Part shown: positions 7,343-10,189 of the stretch, one piece after another
How the letters are laid out: the number at the start of each line of letters is the position of its first letter
How positions within the stretch are numbered: the stretch's first letter is position 1
Assembly (NCBI GenBank): GCA_945643825.1
Contig: CALZEZ010000032.1
Coordinates: 1-10,189, forward strand
Reading direction: 5' to 3'
Origin: an uncultured Lachnospiraceae bacterium
GTDB lineage: Bacteria > Bacillota > Clostridia > Lachnospirales > Lachnospiraceae
DNA: 10,189 nucleotides
Position numbers and translations under genes: made by a program
Notes under the pieces: generated by a model
The model's database searches: none
What the model saw: the letters and a program-made list of their open reading frames with translations, nothing else
What the model was told of the DNA's origin: nothing

Positions 7343-8023
7343 TTATTCGTTTTCTTTTTTCGGTTTTCTTCCGCAAGATTTCTTCTCTGTGCAGTAGCCG
7401 CTCACCTCACATTTGGGCATGAAGTAGTTCTCCACGAGATATTTCCATTCGGGTGAGTAGTCACTGAGCGCCTTGCAGATATCCTGCATGAGCACACGGT
7501 ATTCCCAGTAGGCTCTGGTGCACATGCGCTGATGACTCATCTCGATTAAGCTTCGCACGTTGCGCTTGTCTACGATCTTTGTCGTCATGCCAAGCGGCAG
7601 AAGCAGCGCGGCATCCTCTCTTGGAATCCCGCACTCGGTCTCAAGCTGCGCACAGGTCTGTGCAATGCTATCCATCGCCTGCACGTATTTTTCCTTTGCA
7701 ACGGGATCTGCTTCGATTTTTGGCGGTATGATGTAGTCAAATTCCTTGTAATTGATATAGCGGGTGCTCGCCTGCAGTCTGGTCGGTGATCCGCCGATAT
7801 GAGTGTACCATTCGCGGATGACTCTGGCAGAATAGCCGTCCAGAATCAGTTCCACATTCACATATTCCAGCACTCTTCCGTGGCCGGAGCTTAAGCAGTC
7901 CAGACCGCGCTTGTAGTTCTTTTCCTCATCGGAAAGGTCGGAGCCCCAGCAGATTCCGGCTCTCTCACCCATTAGGGTAATCGGATTCTTCGTCGTTTCT
8001 TTTATGATCGTAACTGTTCCCAT
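7343..8023 (-). CDS. thyX: Divergent flavin-dependent thymidylate synthase (ThyX family)
   Basis: A 226-residue protein of ThyX length. The family makes dTMP from dUMP with FAD, NADPH and methylene-tetrahydrofolate in the cytoplasm. Visible matches are GHGRVLEYVN (47-56, the ThyX HxSxxEH region, with His48 and Glu53 kept), the signature region REWYTHIGGSPTRLQASTRY (70-89), and NVRSLIEM with AYWEYR (155-176), matching the LRSL and the later Arg of known ThyX. The RHRxxS core is altered to THIGGS and two extra residues seem to sit before QASTRY. The C-terminus adds C205, C211 and C217 in a CX5CX5C pattern before a basic tail. GGAAG lies about 10 bases before the ATG. It follows the CE2-type esterase by 30 bp. 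Family membership is firm; full activity is less certain because of the altered signature. Confidence 0.85.
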   Translation of the reverse strand: MGTVTIIKETTKNPITLMGERAGICWGSDLSDEEKNYKRGLDCLSSGHGRVLEYVNVELILDGYSARVIREWYTHIGGSPTRLQASTRYINYKEFDYIIPPKIEADPVAKEKYVQAMDSIAQTCAQLETECGIPREDAALLLPLGMTTKIVDKRNVRSLIEMSHQRMCTRAYWEYRVLMQDICKALSDYSPEWKYLVENYFMPKCEVSGYCTEKKSCGRKPKKENE

Positions 8024-8039
8024 GCTCTTGTCTCTTCCT

Positions 8040-8061
8040 TTCTATGACATGTTCTATGACA
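8040..8061. repeat. Short tandem duplication spanning the esterase stop codon
   Basis: TTCTATGACA occurs at 8040-8049 and again at 8052-8061, a 12-base period. On the minus strand this gives two in-frame TCA-TAG pairs, so the esterase stop is duplicated. It lies between the esterase and thyX. A regulatory role is not evident. Confidence 0.6.
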
Positions 8062-9163
8062 GGTGTGTCAGTTCTCGAATCGTCTGCACCAATACCTGCG
8101 CTGTCGCGTGATGGGACAACACGCCCGGATGCATTCTGGCGCCGATCCATTCCGGTTTGGTGTCCGGCAGCGCCTGAAAGCGGACTCTCTGATCACCGGT
8201 TTCTTTCCGGTATTTTTCTATCGTCTGTTCCATATGCGGGCGAAGTGCATCCCCGATCATGCCATACACCCAGAGCAGCTGCGCCTGTGGATTTCTCTCT
8301 CGAAGCGTGACCAGAAAATCATACATTGCCTGCGTAAATCTGGCAAGCGACTGCTCCTCAAAGCTTCCGTCCTCTAAAAGCTTCTGCGCATAGGTGATTC
8401 CGGTCTCGGGATCCGTCCAAGGTGCATTGTGAAAGGCGCCCTCGTCGTTGGTTCCCAAATTTATGACAACTATGTCAGGCTGCCACTTGTCAAAATCTGC
8501 TTGCTCCAGGCAGCCTGCGTCTGCATTTCTTCCTTCGGTATACACGCTGCATACCTCGTCATAGATGGCGGGGAGAGTATTGTGCGGCTGGTTGTCCCAG
8601 CTGCAGTAGGTTCCCCAGCCACTCTGAGAGATCAGTCTGAAATCAGCATTCAGCTCTTTTGCCGTCTCAAGTGCATAGTGTCCGGCGTTGGAGAAGACAG
8701 AGGCGATCCAGTCCTGCATCCTGTCATTTCCGGCAAGTCCCTCGCCGGAGGTGATGCTGTCTCCAACAAATTCAATGCGGCAGGAGTGAGGCGGCAATTC
8801 GAAAAGGGAGCCGTTGCATTCAACTTTATTGACAAACAGGCAGTTTGTACTCTCCTGTCCCATGGGCTGCACCTCCTTGTAGAGATGCACGTTCTTTTTT
8901 CCCGAGGCCTGCATGCCCTGAAACAGGGTAATGCGGTTGATGCCACGGTTTAGCGGCATACGAATGACCTGATAATCATTGACCTCCACACGGATCCATT
9001 GCTCTAGTGCGGTGTAGTCTGCGTCGAGCTCAAGAATGCAGTCGGATGCGTCGGTGCAAAACTCAATGCCGCTCGCTGCCCAGTATAGGGGCAGGGGATT
9101 GCTGCGATTGGTTCTTCCGTAGATTCTGATATGGGGGTCTGTTCCAGGATAATAGGTCTGCAT
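8054..9163 (-). CDS. Cytoplasmic SGNH-fold carbohydrate esterase, CE2-like
   Basis: A 369-residue protein from the preferred start. Residues about 10-120 look like the N-terminal jelly-roll of CE2 acetyl esterases (GRTNRSNPLPLYW, SGIEF). Residues about 129-365 form an SGNH hydrolase: nucleophile Ser136 in VGDSITSGEG, oxyanion Gly182 (SQSGWG), Asn239 in NLGTND, and His345 in MHPGVLSH. The usual Asp three residues before the His is Ala342, so a Ser-His dyad is likely, as reported for some CE2 enzymes. CE2 enzymes remove O-acetyl groups from xylan or mannan sugars. No signal peptide is seen, so it probably acts on imported oligosaccharides. The open frame continues to a TTG at 9226, but that codon lies in the predicted -35 box; the ATG at 9163 has a good ribosome binding site 6 bases upstream. 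The exact substrate is unknown. Confidence 0.87.
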   Translation of the reverse strand: MQTYYPGTDPHIRIYGRTNRSNPLPLYWAASGIEFCTDASDCILELDADYTALEQWIRVEVNDYQVIRMPLNRGINRITLFQGMQASGKKNVHLYKEVQPMGQESTNCLFVNKVECNGSLFELPPHSCRIEFVGDSITSGEGLAGNDRMQDWIASVFSNAGHYALETAKELNADFRLISQSGWGTYCSWDNQPHNTLPAIYDEVCSVYTEGRNADAGCLEQADFDKWQPDIVVINLGTNDEGAFHNAPWTDPETGITYAQKLLEDGSFEEQSLARFTQAMYDFLVTLRERNPQAQLLWVYGMIGDALRPHMEQTIEKYRKETGDQRVRFQALPDTKPEWIGARMHPGVLSHHATAQVLVQTIRELTHLS

Positions 9164-9169
9164 AGCTGT

Positions 9170-9175
9170 CCCTCT
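9170..9175 (-). promoter_or_regulatory. Ribosome binding site fixing the esterase start
   Basis: AGAGGG on the minus strand lies 6 bases before the ATG at 9163. The internal ATG at 9181 has its AGGA only two bases away, which is too close. This supports 9163 as the start. Confidence 0.7.
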
Positions 9176-9192
9176 TTTCATCTTCCTTCTTC

Positions 9193-9226
9193 TGTATAGT
9201 TTACTATAGCGCCTCTCAATGGTCAA
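9193..9226 (-). promoter_or_regulatory. Probable esterase promoter with a dyad over the -10 region
   Basis: On the minus strand TTGACC (9221-9226) is followed after 17 bases by TAAACT (9198-9203); a closer match to the -10 consensus, TATACA (9193-9198), has a spacing of 22 to the same -35 box. TATAGT (9195-9200) and ACTATA (9203-9208) form a 6-base-arm inverted repeat with a 2-base centre directly over the -10 region, a plausible operator. The promoter begins 3 bases after the stop of the upstream gene. Confidence 0.5.
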
Positions 9227-9229
9227 CTT

Positions 9230-10189
9230 CTACGGCTCGGGAACCAGATATCGATACGCTCCCCGGATGGTGTTCTGACTGCGGCCTACGATCACGTAAT
9301 AATCAAGTTCCCCATCCGTCTGCGTACAAAGGTAGGAGCCGTAAGCGGGGATGTCACAGACATAAGTATCTCCGCCTGAAGCGGTGATGATTCCGTAGCC
9401 GGCATCGGAGAGAAGAAACGGGAGGTCATGTGGACCGGTCGGCGTAATATAGCGGGCAGCTGCATTCAGCTCCAGGGTTTTTCCGCTTTCCGGATCAAAA
9501 GCATGCAGACCTTCTTTTTTGCCAAAATCAAGGTACAGATAGCATCTCGTCTTTCCGTTTGGAAGTGGCTCCAGTTGTCTGGCTTTCTTCTCGTTCTCGC
9601 TTAGCAGTACCTTCTTCTCCCTCGTCAGATAGCAGATTGCGCCGTTTGTCTTATTGACGCGCACGCAAAGCTCGTCGGTGGAAAGCTCTAACATGGTGCC
9701 ATTTTCGCGATAGGTGTTGCGGTTTTCCACGCGGTCAACGGCAATGAAGGGGTGAACCGCCCGCGTCGGTTTGCCATTTCGACTGAAGGTGACGCGCAGG
9801 ATGCCGGAGCCAACCGGACTTAATCGAAGCACGCCGTAACGGCTCTGGAGGTAGAGACCGTCTGGCTCCTTGGTCACCCATTTACAGGACGCGTCAATCC
9901 GCGCATGTCCCATCGGGCGAAGCAGGTCAGTGGACGGGAGCTCTCCGAACGAGGTGCCCGAGGATGCTGGGGGCATTGTGGAAACTGCGCGTTGCATCAC
10001 TTCTGTCGTGGGCTTTATCGGTGAGGTCTGATTCTTTTGCGTCTGCTGATGTGTCGGCAGATGCGTGATCTTCGGTGTGCCGATGCCTTTTGTCTGTCCG
10101 GCTGTTATCCTGCTCTTTGGCGGGAGAAGATTGATCTTCGGTTTGCCGATGCCCGGTGAAGGTATGACCGGCGGCTTGATTGTCGGCTT
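9230..10189 (-). CDS. Long protein ending in an orphan GH31-type N-terminal domain (start beyond window)
   Basis: The frame is open from the right edge to the TAG at 9230, giving at least 319 residues, so a GTG at 10000 is not a convincing start. Residues 1 to about 95 of the visible part are a Pro/Lys/Thr/Gln-rich linker with GIGKPKI and GIGTPKI repeated 22 residues apart. Residues about 96-319 resemble the beta-sandwich that precedes the barrel in GH31 alpha-glucosidases and alpha-xylosidases (YGVLRLSPVGSGILRVTFS, DLPFLLSDAGYGI, GELDYYVIVG, then TIRGAYRYL). The protein stops at the point where the catalytic (beta/alpha)8 barrel should begin, and no barrel follows in any frame because the esterase gene starts there. 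It is therefore not a GH31 enzyme from this part; carbohydrate binding is a reasonable guess. What lies at its N-terminus is unknown. The esterase and thyX follow on the same strand. Confidence 0.75.
   Translation of the reverse strand, partial: KPTIKPPVIPSPGIGKPKINLLPPKSRITAGQTKGIGTPKITHLPTHQQTQKNQTSPIKPTTEVMQRAVSTMPPASSGTSFGELPSTDLLRPMGHARIDASCKWVTKEPDGLYLQSRYGVLRLSPVGSGILRVTFSRNGKPTRAVHPFIAVDRVENRNTYRENGTMLELSTDELCVRVNKTNGAICYLTREKKVLLSENEKKARQLEPLPNGKTRCYLYLDFGKKEGLHAFDPESGKTLELNAAARYITPTGPHDLPFLLSDAGYGIITASGGDTYVCDIPAYGSYLCTQTDGELDYYVIVGRSQNTIRGAYRYLVPEP
10066..10153. repeat. In-frame 66-bp-period repeat in the linker-coding region
   Basis: A 22-base unit at 10066-10087 recurs at 10132-10153 with one mismatch (TTCGGTGTGCC against TTCGGTTTGCC). 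The period of 66 bases is 22 codons, so both units encode GIG-x-PKI on the minus strand. No clear third copy is seen at 10000-10021. More copies may lie beyond the edge. Confidence 0.75.

Noticed and set aside
8429..8953. Plus-strand open frame inside the esterase gene
   Set aside because: It is antisense to conserved SGNH motifs and shows no family features.
9164..9226. Longer esterase start at the TTG at 9226, adding 21 basic residues
   Set aside because: The TTG forms the predicted -35 box, the added region contains the -10 box and lacks a ribosome binding site, and the ATG at 9163 has a well-placed one.
9230..10000. A complete 256-residue gene starting at the GTG at 10000
   Set aside because: The frame stays open for another 63 codons to the window edge with the same linker composition, and no ribosome binding site precedes the GTG.

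Overview
The window looks like a chromosomal segment from a Clostridia-type Firmicute, most likely Lachnospiraceae. That assignment rests on the protein families (MutS2 with a Smr domain, YhaM, an HtrA-like PDZ protein, a divergent ThyX with a C-terminal Cys cluster), on AGGAGG-type ribosome binding sites and on mid-range base composition. No phage, IS element, CRISPR array, tRNA or rRNA is visible. Most of the window is core metabolism and information processing, and it is densely packed: no gene-free stretch reaches 300 bases.

Left part (1-2673, minus strand). Read in the direction of transcription, a membrane-anchored HtrA-like protein with a PDZ domain comes first, then the 3'-5' exoribonuclease YhaM 24 bp later, then, after a 94 bp gap with inverted repeats, the start of an RlmD/TrmA-family rRNA uracil-5-methyltransferase cut by the window edge. 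The HtrA-like protein keeps the fold but appears to have lost all three catalytic residues. A divergent promoter region (2674-2808) separates this group from the next.

Middle part (2809-7338, plus strand). mutS2, an OmpR/PhoB response regulator and a membrane histidine kinase follow each other with gaps of 13 and 2 bp and so probably share one transcript. The kinase meets thyX tail to tail with only 4 bp between the stop codons.

Right part (7343-10189, minus strand). In transcription order: the C-terminal part of a long protein that enters from beyond the right edge, a cytoplasmic SGNH/CE2-type carbohydrate esterase, and thyX. The first protein has a Pro/Lys/Thr-rich linker with an in-frame 66-bp-period repeat, followed by a domain resembling the N-terminal beta-sandwich of GH31 glycosidases, and it stops where the catalytic barrel would start. 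The esterase has its own probable promoter with a dyad over the -10 region, and its start is best placed at 9163.

No complete undescribed system is visible. The points most worth following are the pseudo-HtrA, the orphan GH31-like domain on a repetitive linker, the divergent ThyX, and the inverted-repeat block upstream of rlmD.
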